From: Halomonas korlensis
GTDB taxonomy: Bacteria > Pseudomonadota > Gammaproteobacteria > Pseudomonadales > Halomonadaceae
Direction: 5' to 3'
Assembly (NCBI RefSeq): GCF_900116705.1
Contig: NZ_FPBP01000002.1
Coordinates: forward strand, 5,714 to 69,713
Length of the DNA stretch: 64,000 nt
Both the position numbers and the translations under genes were made by a program. Shown in pieces: positions 39,067-47,944 of this stretch (positions within the stretch are counted from its first letter, which is position 1; the number at the start of each line of letters is the position of its first letter). The notes under the pieces are model-generated. The model was given only the letters and a program-made list of their open reading frames with translations. It searched no databases and was not told the origin of the DNA.

Positions 39067-39465
39067 GCCCTTTCCAGACTGACGAGCGCCGGCAAATGAC
39101 TACAAGAATCACCCGCGAAACGCCGCGCTTGTAGTCAAGCTACAACCTACCTTTCCCCCAAATGCCAATTGCCGAAGCCCGCCATCAAGGCACACAGTAG
39201 GCTCTATGACGAGGTAAGTGATCACCAGGCAGACAGCGATTGGGCTCTGGGTGTTCAAGAGGATGTTCTAGAGACATCGCCTCGCTCGAAGTTCGACCAA
39301 AGCCGTAGTGACAATGCACGGCTACTGGCCGAATCTAAAATGACTTCGCAGGTGCAGCATAAACGAGAACAAATATTGCGCCCCGCGATTCCAGCGACCG
39401 AAATGCCTAGAAAGCAATCAGGCATTACGATCACGAAACACCCTCCTGACCTGAAGGATGGCCCC
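39067..39465. other. 400-nt region upstream of aceA
   Basis: No convincing gene lies here. GACTACAAG (39098-39106) and CTTGTAGTC (39128-39136) form a 9-bp inverted repeat that could end the upstream operon or act as an operator. From 39169 the aceA frame is open for 99 codons, but with a TTG start, lower GC and no family match, so I take it as leader and promoter DNA. Confidence 0.5.
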
Positions 39466-41064
39466 ATGGCAGCATTCAACGACGAACTCAAGGCACTGGC
39501 TCAGCTGCGCGAGGCCCAGCGTGGCAAGTGGGACAATATCAATCCCGAGTACGTGGCGCGCATGCGCGTCCAGAACCGCTTCCAGACCGGCCTGGACATT
39601 GCCCGCTACACCGCCAAGATCATGCGTGACGACATGGCGGCCTATGACGCCGACAGTTCGCAATACACCCAGTCACTGGGTTGCTGGCACGGCTTCATCG
39701 GTCAGCAGAAAATGCTCTCGATCAAGAAGCATTTCGGCACCACCAAGCGCTCGTATCTCTATCTTTCCGGCTGGATGGTCGCTGCCCTGCGCTCTGAGTT
39801 CGGGCCGCTGCCCGACCAGTCCATGCACGAGAAAACCACCGTACCGAGCCTCATCGGCGAGCTCTATACCTTCCTGCGTCAGGCCGATGCCTGGGAGCTC
39901 AACCACCTGTTCCGTGATCTGGAAGAGGCTAAATCAGCGGGCGACAACGCCAAGGCCGAGCAGCTGATCGCGAAAATCGACGCCCATGAAACCCATGTGG
40001 TGCCGATCATTGCCGACATCGATGCTGGTTTCGGCAATGCCGAGGCCACCTACCTGTTGGCCAAGAAGATGATCGAAGCCGGCGCCTGCTGTATCCAGCT
40101 CGAGAACCAGGTATCCGACGAAAAGCAGTGCGGTCATCAGGATGGCAAGGTCACCGTGCCTCACGAGGACTTCATCGCCAAGATCAACGCCGTGCGCTAC
40201 GCCTTCCTGGAACTGGGGGTCGAAGACGGCGTGATCGTCGCGCGCACCGACTCGCTGGGCGCCGGCCTCACGCAGAAGATCGCCGTGACCAAGGAACCGG
40301 GCGACCTGGGCGATCAGTACAACAGCTATCTGGATGGCGATGAGATCGACAGCGCAGCGGATATCAACAACGGCGACGTGGTCATCAAGCAGGATGGCAA
40401 GCTGGTCAAGGTCAAGCGTCTCGCCTCGGGGCTCTACCAGTTCAAGCCGGGCACCGGTGAGGACCGCGTGGTGCTCGACTGCATCACCAGCCTGCAGAAC
40501 GGCGCTGATCTGCTGTGGATCGAAACCGAAAAACCCCATGTTGGTCAGATCGCGGCAATGGTCAACCGCATTCGCAACGTCATGCCCGACGCCAAACTGG
40601 TCTACAACAACTCGCCGTCGTTTAACTGGACCCTCAATTTCCGCCAGCAGGTGTTCGATGCCTGGGAGAAGGAAGGCAAGGACGTTTCCGCCTACGACCG
40701 TGCTGCCCTGATGAGTCCCGAGTACGACGATACCGAACTTGGTAAGCTGGCCGATGACTGGGTGCGCAACTTCCAGCGCGACAGCGCCCGTGAAGCCGGT
40801 ATCTTCCACCATCTGATCACCTTGCCGACCTACCACACTGCTGCGCTGTCCACCGATAACCTGGCCAAGGGTTACTTCGGCGAGGAAGGCATGCTGGCCT
40901 ACGTGGCAGGCGTGCAGCGCCGCGAGCTTCGCGAAGGCATCGCCACGGTCAAGCATCAGGACATGGCCGGCTCCAACATCGGCGATGATCACAAGGAGTT
41001 CTTCCACGGCGATGCGGCGCTGAAAGCCGGCGGCAAGGATAACACCATGAACCAGTTCGGCTGA
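39466..41064 (+). CDS. aceA: Isocitrate lyase AceA (Pseudomonas-type)
   Basis: This enzyme splits isocitrate into glyoxylate and succinate, the first step of the glyoxylate shunt. The 532-residue protein matches the ~530-residue Pseudomonas type rather than the 434-residue E. coli type. The catalytic Cys222 lies in EKQCGHQDGKV. PIIADIDAGFGNAEATY and NNSPSFNWTLNF are also present. The ATG at 39466 follows GAAGGA and starts the conserved region. A good terminator follows. Confidence 0.95.
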   Translation: MAAFNDELKALAQLREAQRGKWDNINPEYVARMRVQNRFQTGLDIARYTAKIMRDDMAAYDADSSQYTQSLGCWHGFIGQQKMLSIKKHFGTTKRSYLYLSGWMVAALRSEFGPLPDQSMHEKTTVPSLIGELYTFLRQADAWELNHLFRDLEEAKSAGDNAKAEQLIAKIDAHETHVVPIIADIDAGFGNAEATYLLAKKMIEAGACCIQLENQVSDEKQCGHQDGKVTVPHEDFIAKINAVRYAFLELGVEDGVIVARTDSLGAGLTQKIAVTKEPGDLGDQYNSYLDGDEIDSAADINNGDVVIKQDGKLVKVKRLASGLYQFKPGTGEDRVVLDCITSLQNGADLLWIETEKPHVGQIAAMVNRIRNVMPDAKLVYNNSPSFNWTLNFRQQVFDAWEKEGKDVSAYDRAALMSPEYDDTELGKLADDWVRNFQRDSAREAGIFHHLITLPTYHTAALSTDNLAKGYFGEEGMLAYVAGVQRRELREGIATVKHQDMAGSNIGDDHKEFFHGDAALKAGGKDNTMNQFG

Positions 41065-41098
41065 GCACCGCCCGCCTCGATAACGACGGGCAAGCCTT

Positions 41099-41128
41099 AA
41101 GGGGGAAGCGATCTGCTTCCCCTTTTCT
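41099..41128 (+). terminator. Rho-independent terminator of aceA
   Basis: GGGGAAGC (41102-41109) pairs with GCTTCCCC (41115-41122), loop GATCT, followed by TTTTCTT. Confidence 0.9.
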
Positions 41129-41335
41129 TGTGCCAAATTTTCACACTTATTTACCAACGCAGCGCGTACACTGGCCAGCAATTACACCCCGCTGGACTGG
41201 TCAAACATACAATAGGTCTTTAAGCTGTTTAATGAACACTGTTTTTAAATGATTCGTGTCCGGCAGCAGGACAAGAGCCCACCTCACAGCTCGCTGCTCC
41301 GAACGAATGTCCCGATATCCTGCAGGAGGTTCTCC

Positions 41336-41803
41336 ATGAAACGTCTTCTTCCCGTGCTGGCACTCAGCGCCTTGACACTGGCCGGTTGTGCCAACACCTC
41401 TCCTTATTCCGGCAATGTGTATTCGGGCAACCAGGCCAAGTCGGCACAGACCGTGAGCTTCGGGACCATCACCGCCCTTCGCCAGGTTCAGATCCAGGCC
41501 GATAGCCGCGCCGGAGGCTTGCTGGGAAGCGGTGGCGGCGCCGTGATCGGTGGTCTGCTGGGTAATCAGGTCGGCGGTGGCTCAGGACGCCAGCTTGCGA
41601 CCGTTGCCGGTGCGCTGGGTGGCGCCGTCGCCGGCACCAAGGCCGAGGAGTCCACGAATCGTGTCACCGCCTGGGAGATGGAAATCCGCCAGGACAACGG
41701 CCAGAACGTCGTGATCGTTCAGAAAGCCGACCAGAACTATCAGGTCGGTCAGCGAGTCCGCCTGATCGGCAGCGGCTCGAATGTCAGCGTTGCGCCCTAT
41801 TGA
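41336..41803 (+). CDS. SlyB-like glycine-zipper outer membrane lipoprotein
   Basis: A 155-residue lipoprotein precursor with signal peptide and lipobox LTLAGC (Cys18). Residue +2 is Ala, so outer-membrane sorting is expected. The glycine zipper GGGAVIGGLLGNQVGGGSGR and VAGALGGAVAG follows, then a beta-rich SlyB/Pcp-type tail (TAWEMEIRQDNGQNVVIVQ). SlyB stabilises outer-membrane proteins under stress in E. coli. The start follows AGGAGGT. A long bidirectional terminator lies downstream. Confidence 0.88.
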   Translation: MKRLLPVLALSALTLAGCANTSPYSGNVYSGNQAKSAQTVSFGTITALRQVQIQADSRAGGLLGSGGGAVIGGLLGNQVGGGSGRQLATVAGALGGAVAGTKAEESTNRVTAWEMEIRQDNGQNVVIVQKADQNYQVGQRVRLIGSGSNVSVAPY

Positions 41804-41846
41804 TCCAGCCGTGAGCTACTGAGGTAGCCCAGATAAACGTGATAAA

Positions 41847-41892
41847 CCATAAACGCCCGCGGCAATAGGTTGCCGCGGGCGTTTATGGTTTT
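41847..41892. terminator. Strong bidirectional terminator
   Basis: A perfect 19-bp stem (41847-41865 with 41870-41888) with a 4-nt loop is followed by TTTT on the plus strand and TTTATC on the minus strand. It serves the SlyB-like gene and the convergent small membrane gene. Confidence 0.95.
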
Positions 41893-41933
41893 CGGACACA
41901 CTTTGTTCAGGGCTTATTTGCTGCCCGGGCCGC

Positions 41934-42218
41934 TCAGTGAAAGTCTGCCCTGGTCTTTGCCCAGCCGACCAGCTTGACCCCGATCAGGACCGCCAGGCCA
42001 ATGAGAATGGCCGTCAGCAGGATATCCACCGGACGAACCACAGTCGTGGCGCCGAGCACGGCCAGCGCCAGGCTCCATACCAGGCGGTTGTTGCCGTGGG
42101 TCTTCATCACTGACGGCAGGATCTTGTCGAGTCCGCGACTGACGCTGGGCTCCCAACGGGCATAGCACAGGTAAAAGATCACGGCGAAGGCGATCAGCCA
42201 AATCACGGCTTGGGTCAT
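41934..42218 (-). CDS. Small membrane protein of unknown function
   Basis: Not recognised. The 94 residues hold an N-terminal hydrophobic segment (about 4-20), a charged middle (RWEPSVSRGLDKILPSV), and two close hydrophobic segments (about 46-62 and 66-85), ending with KTRADFH. The ATG follows GGAGAG with good spacing, which supports a real gene. It stands alone between a terminator and the slyD-like gene. Confidence 0.75.
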   Translation of the reverse strand: MTQAVIWLIAFAVIFYLCYARWEPSVSRGLDKILPSVMKTHGNNRLVWSLALAVLGATTVVRPVDILLTAILIGLAVLIGVKLVGWAKTRADFH

Positions 42219-42449
42219 GGATACTCTCCAGAGGGGTGAACAAGCATTTGAATGAAAACATCAATGTGCCAAGGGTATCGCCGCCGGTTAAGCCACGCAA
42301 CCAGGTTAGTGGGTGTTCAATCTACGCTGGCGAGCGTGAAATCGCCTCAGGATTCAGAGAAGTATCCTGAAATTCTTCCATTACCCTGTCAGCGCATTGA
42401 TTCCCGCGTTACCATGTCGCGCTACATGCACTCACCGAAAGGTATCTCC

Positions 42450-42956
42450 ATGCAGATTGAGCAGAATTCCGTTGTCGCGATTCACTACACTCTGACCAAC
42501 GACGCAGGTGAGGTGCTGGACAGCTCGGAGGGCCGCGAGCCGCTTACTTACCTCCACGGCGCTGGCAACATCATCCCGGGCCTCGAGAAGGAACTTGAAG
42601 GCCATGCAGCCGGTGAAAAGGTCCATGCCACCGTTGCACCTGAAGAAGGCTATGGCGAGAAACAATCGCAGCTGGTGCAGGAAGTGCCACGCGATGCCTT
42701 CCAGGGTGTCGAAAGCGTCGAGCCGGGCATGCAGTTCCAGGCGCAGACCGAGGGCGGCCCGCTGATGGTCACTGTCACCCAGGTGGAAGGTGATACGGTC
42801 GTGGTTGACGGCAATCACCCCCTCGCGGGCCAGACGCTCAACTTCGACGTGGAAATCGCCGAGGTTCGTCCCGCCAGCGAAGAAGAGGTCGAGCACGGCC
42901 ATGTCCATGGCGAAGGCGATGGTCACGGCGAAGGCGAACAGGCTCAACAGCACTGA
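42450..42956 (+). CDS. SlyD-like FKBP-type peptidyl-prolyl isomerase
   Basis: A cytosolic FKBP with an inserted chaperone flap. The 168 residues start MQIEQNSVVAIHYTLTNDAG, then LTYLHGAGNIIPGLEKELEGH, the IF domain (GYGEKQSQLVQEVPRDAFQG) and NHPLAGQTLNFDVEI. The His- and acid-rich tail (HGHVHGEGDGHGEGEQAQQH) resembles the nickel-binding tail of SlyD but lacks its cysteines. The start follows AAAGGT. A strong terminator follows. Confidence 0.92.
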   Translation: MQIEQNSVVAIHYTLTNDAGEVLDSSEGREPLTYLHGAGNIIPGLEKELEGHAAGEKVHATVAPEEGYGEKQSQLVQEVPRDAFQGVESVEPGMQFQAQTEGGPLMVTVTQVEGDTVVVDGNHPLAGQTLNFDVEIAEVRPASEEEVEHGHVHGEGDGHGEGEQAQQH

Positions 42957-42999
42957 GCCGACGCTAAACGCTCAATGCCAGCACGCAAGGCAGAATCCA

Positions 43000-43027
43000 G
43001 GGGCAGCCATCGGCTGCCCCTTTTCTT
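43000..43027 (+). terminator. Rho-independent terminator of the slyD-like gene
   Basis: GGGGCAGCC (43000-43008) pairs with GGCTGCCCC (43012-43020) around ATC, followed by TTTTCTTT. Confidence 0.92.
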
Positions 43028-43104
43028 TGCGTAAGCATTTCTTTCATAGGTTCTTTTTTATAGGCTTGCCGATACTGGCGATGCCTCCTGTCGAACGATC
43101 CTCG

Positions 43105-43719
43105 CTAATATTTTCTCAGCGTCCTGTAACCACCCCAGAGGCGGGTCGCCGTGGTTATCAGACAGGCGAGTGCGAAGATGCTGGCCAGCCACGGAAAGTG
43201 CGCTGGCCACAGACAGAAGATTACAAACGCCATCACCGTTTCGGTTCCCTCGGTGAGCCCATGCAGATAGTAGAAGGCCTTGCGTTCGAATTGCGGCCGC
43301 TCGAGCTGGTGCTTGGTCGCCATGATCGCGAAGGCCAGAAACGAGGTGCCGGTACCGATGAAGGCAAACAGCAGAAAGGCGGCAGGAAGCGCATTGAACG
43401 GCGGATCCGCCAGGGCGAAACCCAGCACTACCGCCGCGTAGAAGACGAAATCCAGGCCGATATCGACGAAGCCTCCGGCATCGCTGGTATGGCCAAGATG
43501 ACGTGCCAGTGCGCCGTCCAGGCCGTCGCCCAGGCGGTTGAGGAGGATCACGGCCAGCGCAGTGAAATACCACTCCATGGCCAGTAGCGGCAACGCCAGC
43601 ATGCCGACCAGAAAGCCCACCAGAGTCACCTGGTCGGGACGCACCCCCAGCCTCGCGATGCGTCGCGCCAGCGTCGTCAACGGCCCTTGGGTCAATGGCA
43701 TGGTCCAGCGGTCGAGCAT
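43105..43719 (-). CDS. CDP-alcohol phosphatidyltransferase family protein
   Basis: An integral membrane enzyme of 204 residues with about six hydrophobic segments. The family motif DG-x2-AR-x8-G-x3-D-x3-D is complete in DGALARHLGHTSDAGGFVDIGLDF. Members transfer a phospho-alcohol group from a CDP-alcohol; the acceptor here is unknown. The ATG comes one base after the stop of the VTT-flavoprotein gene, so the two are translationally coupled. The frame upstream to 43815 overlaps that gene and is not used. Confidence 0.85.
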   Translation of the reverse strand: MLDRWTMPLTQGPLTTLARRIARLGVRPDQVTLVGFLVGMLALPLLAMEWYFTALAVILLNRLGDGLDGALARHLGHTSDAGGFVDIGLDFVFYAAVVLGFALADPPFNALPAAFLLFAFIGTGTSFLAFAIMATKHQLERPQFERKAFYYLHGLTEGTETVMAFVIFCLWPAHFPWLASIFALACLITTATRLWGGYRTLRKY

Positions 43720-43720
43720 C

Positions 43721-45901
43721 TCAGCGTCCTGTCGTGTCGTCGTGTCGTGTCTCGCCACGCCGCCAGGCGAAATAGCGCGCCAGCCATCCCAGCACGCGTT
43801 CCGGCTTGTGGGCATTTTTCCAGCTCCCCGCCGTGGCCTTCACCGCCTCGCTGAACGTCGGGTAAGGATGGATCGTGCCCAGCAACTTGTTGAGCCCGAT
43901 CCCCTGGGTCATGGCCAGGGTGAATTCGGCAAGCATCTCTCCGGCGCCGTGGCCGACGATTGTTGCGCCGAGAATACGGTCCTTGCCCGGCACGGTCAGC
44001 ACCTTGATGAACCCCCGGGTCTGGCCCTCGGCGATAGCGCGGTCCAGCTCGCCGAGCTCATAGCGCGTCACTTCGACCTCGGTGCCCTCACGGCGGGCCT
44101 CGTTCTCATTGAGGCCGACCCGTGCCACCTCGGGGTCGGTGAAGGTGACTGCCGGCAAGGCCCGGTAACTGACCCGAAAGCGCTTGAACTCACCGAACAG
44201 GGCATTGACCGTGGCGTGCCAGGCTTGGTGGGCGCTGGCGTGAGTGAGTTGGTAGGGGCCTGTCACATCGCCACAGGCCCAGACATTGGGCAGCACGCTT
44301 TGCAGCGACTCGTCCACGGCGAGCGTGCCGTCCGCGCGCGTCTCGACTCCCAATGCCTCCAGCCCCAGGCCTTTCACGTTCGCCTGACGACCCACGGCCA
44401 CCAGCAATCGGTCGAAAGGCAGCGTCTCACAGGGCGACTCTCCTGCCTCGGCGGCCTGCACTTCCAACCCATGCCCTCCCTCAGTATCAGTCACCACGCG
44501 CAGCGCACGCGTGCCGGTGCGCACCACGACGTCCTCCTCGATCAGGCGCGCCTCGACCTGGGCCGCCACATCGTGATCCTCACGCGGCAATAATTGCTCC
44601 CCCATCTCGATCAGAGTTACGCGACTGCCCAGCCTGGCAAAGCTCTGCCCCAGCTCGCAGCCGATGGGCCCGCCACCCAGTACCGTCAGGCGTTGCGGCA
44701 GGTGCTCTAGCTGCCAGAGATTGTCCGAGGTCAGCACCTCGATACTTTCCAGGCCCGGCAAGGGCGGCACGCGCGGCTTGGCGCCACTGGCGATGATCAC
44801 ATGGCGCGTCGTCAAGACACGCTCACCGACGCGCACCCGCCAGGGATCGTCCAGGTGCGCCTGGCCGCCGATCACTTCCACTCCCAGGCCCTCGTAACGC
44901 TCGCGGCTGTCGTGTGGCGCCACCTCACGGACGGCCCGATGCACATGGCCCATGACCGCCGCGAAATCCACCTGCGGCTCGCCCGCCCGAATGCCGAAAC
45001 GCTCGGCATCGCGAATATCGCTGGCCAACCGCGAGGCCCGGATCAACGCCTTCGAGGGCACACAACCGGTGTTCAGGCAATCCCCGCCCATCTGGTCGCG
45101 CTCCACCAGCGCCACCTTCGCCTTGACCGCCGAGGCGATGTAGCTTGCCACCAACCCCGCGGAACCGGCACCAATAACCACGATATCGTGATCGAAATGC
45201 CGCGGCCGATCGAAACGCCTGGCCAGTTGGCGGCGCTTGCCCAGCGCCACGAGGCCACGCGCCAGCCAGGGAAACAGCCCAATCAGTGCGAAAGAGCCGA
45301 TCAACCCCGGCGACAGTACCCCGCCAAGCGACTCGAGCTCGCCCAACTCCCGGCCCGCGTTCACGAAGACTGCCGTCCCGGGCAACATGCCGAGCTGACT
45401 GACCCAGTAGAAGGTCCAGAGGCGCATGCGCGTCAGCCCCATGACCAGATTGATCACGAAGAAAGGGAACAATGGAATCAGCCGAAGGGTGAAGAGGTAA
45501 AACGCCCCTTCCCGTTCGATACCGGCATTGATCCGCCTTAGCTGAACGGCGAAGCGACGCTCCAGCGGCTCCCGCGCCAGCGTGCGAGCGATCAGCGCCG
45601 CCAGCGTCGCCCCCAGCGTACTGGCGAAGGAAATCAACACCAGGCCCCAACCGAAACCGAACAGGGCACCGCCTAGTACCGTCAGCAACGTGGCGCCGGG
45701 AAGCGACACCGCGGCCATCATCACATAAAGGAGGAAGAAGCCACCGGCCACCGTCAATGGCTCTGCCGCCAGCCAGGCCTGAAAGCGCGATTGTTCGGCT
45801 TGCAGATTGGCCAGGGTAAGAACGTCATGCGCCCCGCTGAGAAAATAGATGGCCACGACAAGCACAATGGCAGCCAAGAGAATCAAGCGACGTCGGGTCA
45901 A
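43721..45901 (-). CDS. Fusion of a VTT (TVP38/DedA) membrane domain with a pyridine nucleotide-disulfide oxidoreductase
   Basis: The 726-residue protein joins two families. The N-terminal ~220 residues are a TVP38/TMEM64 (VTT) membrane domain with SLPGATLLTVLGGALFG and LRLIPLFPFFVINLVMGLT. The rest is a flavoprotein disulfide reductase: FAD motif IGAGSAGL (~residue 233), redox pair GGDCLNTGCVPSK (about Cys265/Cys270), NAD(P) motif GGGPIGCELGQ, FAD-binding VWACGDVT and C-terminal HPYPTFSEA. The start is a TTG seven nt after AGGAG (45901); the open frame to 45940 has no such site. It resembles mercuric reductases but lacks a vicinal C-terminal Cys pair. Confidence 0.9.
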   Translation of the reverse strand: MTRRRLILLAAIVLVVAIYFLSGAHDVLTLANLQAEQSRFQAWLAAEPLTVAGGFFLLYVMMAAVSLPGATLLTVLGGALFGFGWGLVLISFASTLGATLAALIARTLAREPLERRFAVQLRRINAGIEREGAFYLFTLRLIPLFPFFVINLVMGLTRMRLWTFYWVSQLGMLPGTAVFVNAGRELGELESLGGVLSPGLIGSFALIGLFPWLARGLVALGKRRQLARRFDRPRHFDHDIVVIGAGSAGLVASYIASAVKAKVALVERDQMGGDCLNTGCVPSKALIRASRLASDIRDAERFGIRAGEPQVDFAAVMGHVHRAVREVAPHDSRERYEGLGVEVIGGQAHLDDPWRVRVGERVLTTRHVIIASGAKPRVPPLPGLESIEVLTSDNLWQLEHLPQRLTVLGGGPIGCELGQSFARLGSRVTLIEMGEQLLPREDHDVAAQVEARLIEEDVVVRTGTRALRVVTDTEGGHGLEVQAAEAGESPCETLPFDRLLVAVGRQANVKGLGLEALGVETRADGTLAVDESLQSVLPNVWACGDVTGPYQLTHASAHQAWHATVNALFGEFKRFRVSYRALPAVTFTDPEVARVGLNENEARREGTEVEVTRYELGELDRAIAEGQTRGFIKVLTVPGKDRILGATIVGHGAGEMLAEFTLAMTQGIGLNKLLGTIHPYPTFSEAVKATAGSWKNAHKPERVLGWLARYFAWRRGETRHDDTTGR

Positions 45902-46096
45902 GGCTAGGCTCCTGGAAAAGGCTGCCCGCGTGGCAGCCAAGGTATCAGTGAGTTGGGTCGTGGTGTGTCGCGATACCTTACAGCACCTTGTCAGCGCATT
46001 GCGCCGGTACGCGGATCATGTTTAAACAAGGGTTGTACGGAACCCTCCGCAAGCGACAACATCCAATCTACCATCCCTGAGCCAAGGAACCATCCC

Positions 46097-46735
46097 ATGA
46101 CACGTTTTATGACGCTATCGCCAGGCCGCTGCCTCGTGCTCGCCCTGCCCGCCGCCATTGCTCTGGGCGCCCCCGCCATGACGATGGCTGAAGAAGAAGC
46201 CTCCAGCGCTCGTGCCGTCTTCGCCGGCGGCTGTTTCTGGTGCGTGGAGGAGGCCTTCGACCCGGTGGACGGCGTGCTCTCCACTACCTCGGGTTTCAGC
46301 GGCGGACACGTCGAAGACCCCACCTACAATCAAGTCGTGGCGGGTGACACCGGCCATACCGAGGTGGTGGAGATCGAATACGATCCGAGCGTGGTCGACT
46401 ACGCAACGCTGCTTGAGGTGTTCTGGCGCAATATCGACCCCTTCGCCGTGGATCGTCAGTTCTGCGACGTGGGCGACAGCTACCGCAGCGAGATCTTCGT
46501 GCTCGATGACGAACAACGCTCCCTCGCCGAGGCAAGCCTTGCCAGCTTGCAAGAGCGCTTCGATGAGGAGATTGCCACCGAGATCACCGATTTCGAGGCC
46601 TTCTACCCCGCCGAGGACTACCACCAGAACTACTATCAGGAAAACCCGGTGCGCTACCGCTTCTACAAGTCGGCCTGCGGCCGCGTCGAGAGGCTGGAAG
46701 AGATCTGGGGCGATGAAGCCGGCGGCCTATCCTGA
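46097..46735 (+). CDS. msrA: Exported peptide-methionine (S)-S-oxide reductase MsrA
   Basis: MsrA reduces methionine-S-sulfoxide. The catalytic motif AGGCFWCVEEAF (Cys46) is complete, with TGHTEVVEIEYDP and YHQNYYQENP. The first ~31 residues form a signal peptide (LVLALPAAIALGAPAMTMA), so the enzyme should act in the periplasm, unlike E. coli MsrA. Length is 212. The ATG at 46097 starts the signal peptide; the open frame from 45953 is not used. The 3' end overlaps the convergent MFS gene by 9 bp. Confidence 0.92.
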   Translation: MTRFMTLSPGRCLVLALPAAIALGAPAMTMAEEEASSARAVFAGGCFWCVEEAFDPVDGVLSTTSGFSGGHVEDPTYNQVVAGDTGHTEVVEIEYDPSVVDYATLLEVFWRNIDPFAVDRQFCDVGDSYRSEIFVLDDEQRSLAEASLASLQERFDEEIATEITDFEAFYPAEDYHQNYYQENPVRYRFYKSACGRVERLEEIWGDEAGGLS

Positions 46736-47944
46736 AAGCCGTGCATTGACCGCTTTCTCGCGGCGCCATAGCCAGCCGGCGATGGTGAGGGTCGCGCCCA
46801 GCACCAGCCAGGAGCCGATCGCCACGCCCGTCCATCCGCCCAACTGCCAGAACGGCTCCAGCCACAAGCCCCCGAGGCTCGCCCCACAATAATAGAAGAC
46901 CAGATACAGGGCCGAGGCGCTGCCTCGGGCCCGCTCGGCGTGGCGCCCCACCCAACTCGACGCCATCGAATGCGAAAGAAAGAAGCCGAAGGCATTGATC
47001 GTCAGACCCACGATGATCACCGGCAGCGAGCTTGCCAGGGTAACGATCGTGCCGCCCATGAGGATGCCGATCCCCAGCATCATGCATACCGGCTGGGGCA
47101 AGGACCTGGCCAGACGCCCCGACAGCGCCGACCCCAGGGTACCGCCGAGATAGGTCACGAAGATCAGGCCGATTAGACGGGCGCCCAGGCCGAAGGGTGC
47201 ATCGGCCAGGCGGAAGGTGATGTAGCTGTATTGGTTGATGAAGATCAGGAAATTGAAACCACCCAATAAGTAGGCGCCGAGCAACAGGGGGTTGCGCAGG
47301 TGGCCGGCCAGGTCGGCCACGGCGCCCTTCAGCTCGAAGGGGCGCGGCGTGAAGGCCCGTGACGCCGGCAGCAGCTTCCAGAACAGTGCCACACCGACAA
47401 GCGTCATCAGGCCCACCGTCATGAAGCTTGCCGGTGCGCCGCCGACTTCGGCCACGGCGCCACCAACCACACGACCGCCGATTCCGCCCAGGGTGTTGGC
47501 GCCGATGTAGAGCCCGACCGCCGAGAGCAGCGCCGGCCGGTCGAACTCGTCTCCCATCCAGGCGATGGCCACTGCCGGTAGCCCTCCCAGCACGAAGCCT
47601 TGCAGGGTGCGCAGCAGCAAAAGCGTCTCGAAGTTCGGCGCCAGTGCCAGCCCCAGCGACATCAAGCCGGCCGTCAGCAGCGTGTAGCGCATGATGCGGT
47701 CACGGCCAATGGCATCGGAAAGCGGACCAAAGACCAACAGCGAGGCCGCCAGGGACAAGGTGGCCAACGACATCACCAGGCTGACCACCAGCGTCGAGAC
47801 GCCAAACTCGGTCCGCAAGGCCGGCAACAGCGGCTGGGGAGCATAGAGATTGATGAAGACGAGAAACGACCCCAGGCAGAGCGCCAGGGTCGCGCGCCAC
47901 CAAGGGCGGCTGCGCGCCGCGATACGGCCGGCCGTATCGCTCAT
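46727..47944 (-). CDS. MFS transporter
   Basis: A 12-segment major facilitator of 405 residues. The loop 2-3 motif is GPLSDAIGRDRIM, and the first helix region is LALCLGSFLVFINLYAPQPLLPAL. This resembles the YnfM-like group of drug/proton antiporters. The substrate is unknown. The ATG overlaps the stop of the NlpC/P60 gene by 4 nt (ATGA), so the pair is coupled. Confidence 0.9.
   Translation of the reverse strand: MSDTAGRIAARSRPWWRATLALCLGSFLVFINLYAPQPLLPALRTEFGVSTLVVSLVMSLATLSLAASLLVFGPLSDAIGRDRIMRYTLLTAGLMSLGLALAPNFETLLLLRTLQGFVLGGLPAVAIAWMGDEFDRPALLSAVGLYIGANTLGGIGGRVVGGAVAEVGGAPASFMTVGLMTLVGVALFWKLLPASRAFTPRPFELKGAVADLAGHLRNPLLLGAYLLGGFNFLIFINQYSYITFRLADAPFGLGARLIGLIFVTYLGGTLGSALSGRLARSLPQPVCMMLGIGILMGGTIVTLASSLPVIIVGLTINAFGFFLSHSMASSWVGRHAERARGSASALYLVFYYCGASLGGLWLEPFWQLGGWTGVAIGSWLVLGATLTIAGWLWRREKAVNARLSG

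Noticed and set aside
39169-39465. N-terminal extension of isocitrate lyase by 99 residues
   Set aside because: It needs a TTG start, has different composition, and the ATG at 39466 has a ribosome site and matches the Pseudomonas-type N terminus.
43721-45901. Mercuric reductase merA
   Set aside because: No HMA domain, no C-terminal vicinal Cys pair and no mer neighbours; the N terminus is a VTT membrane domain.
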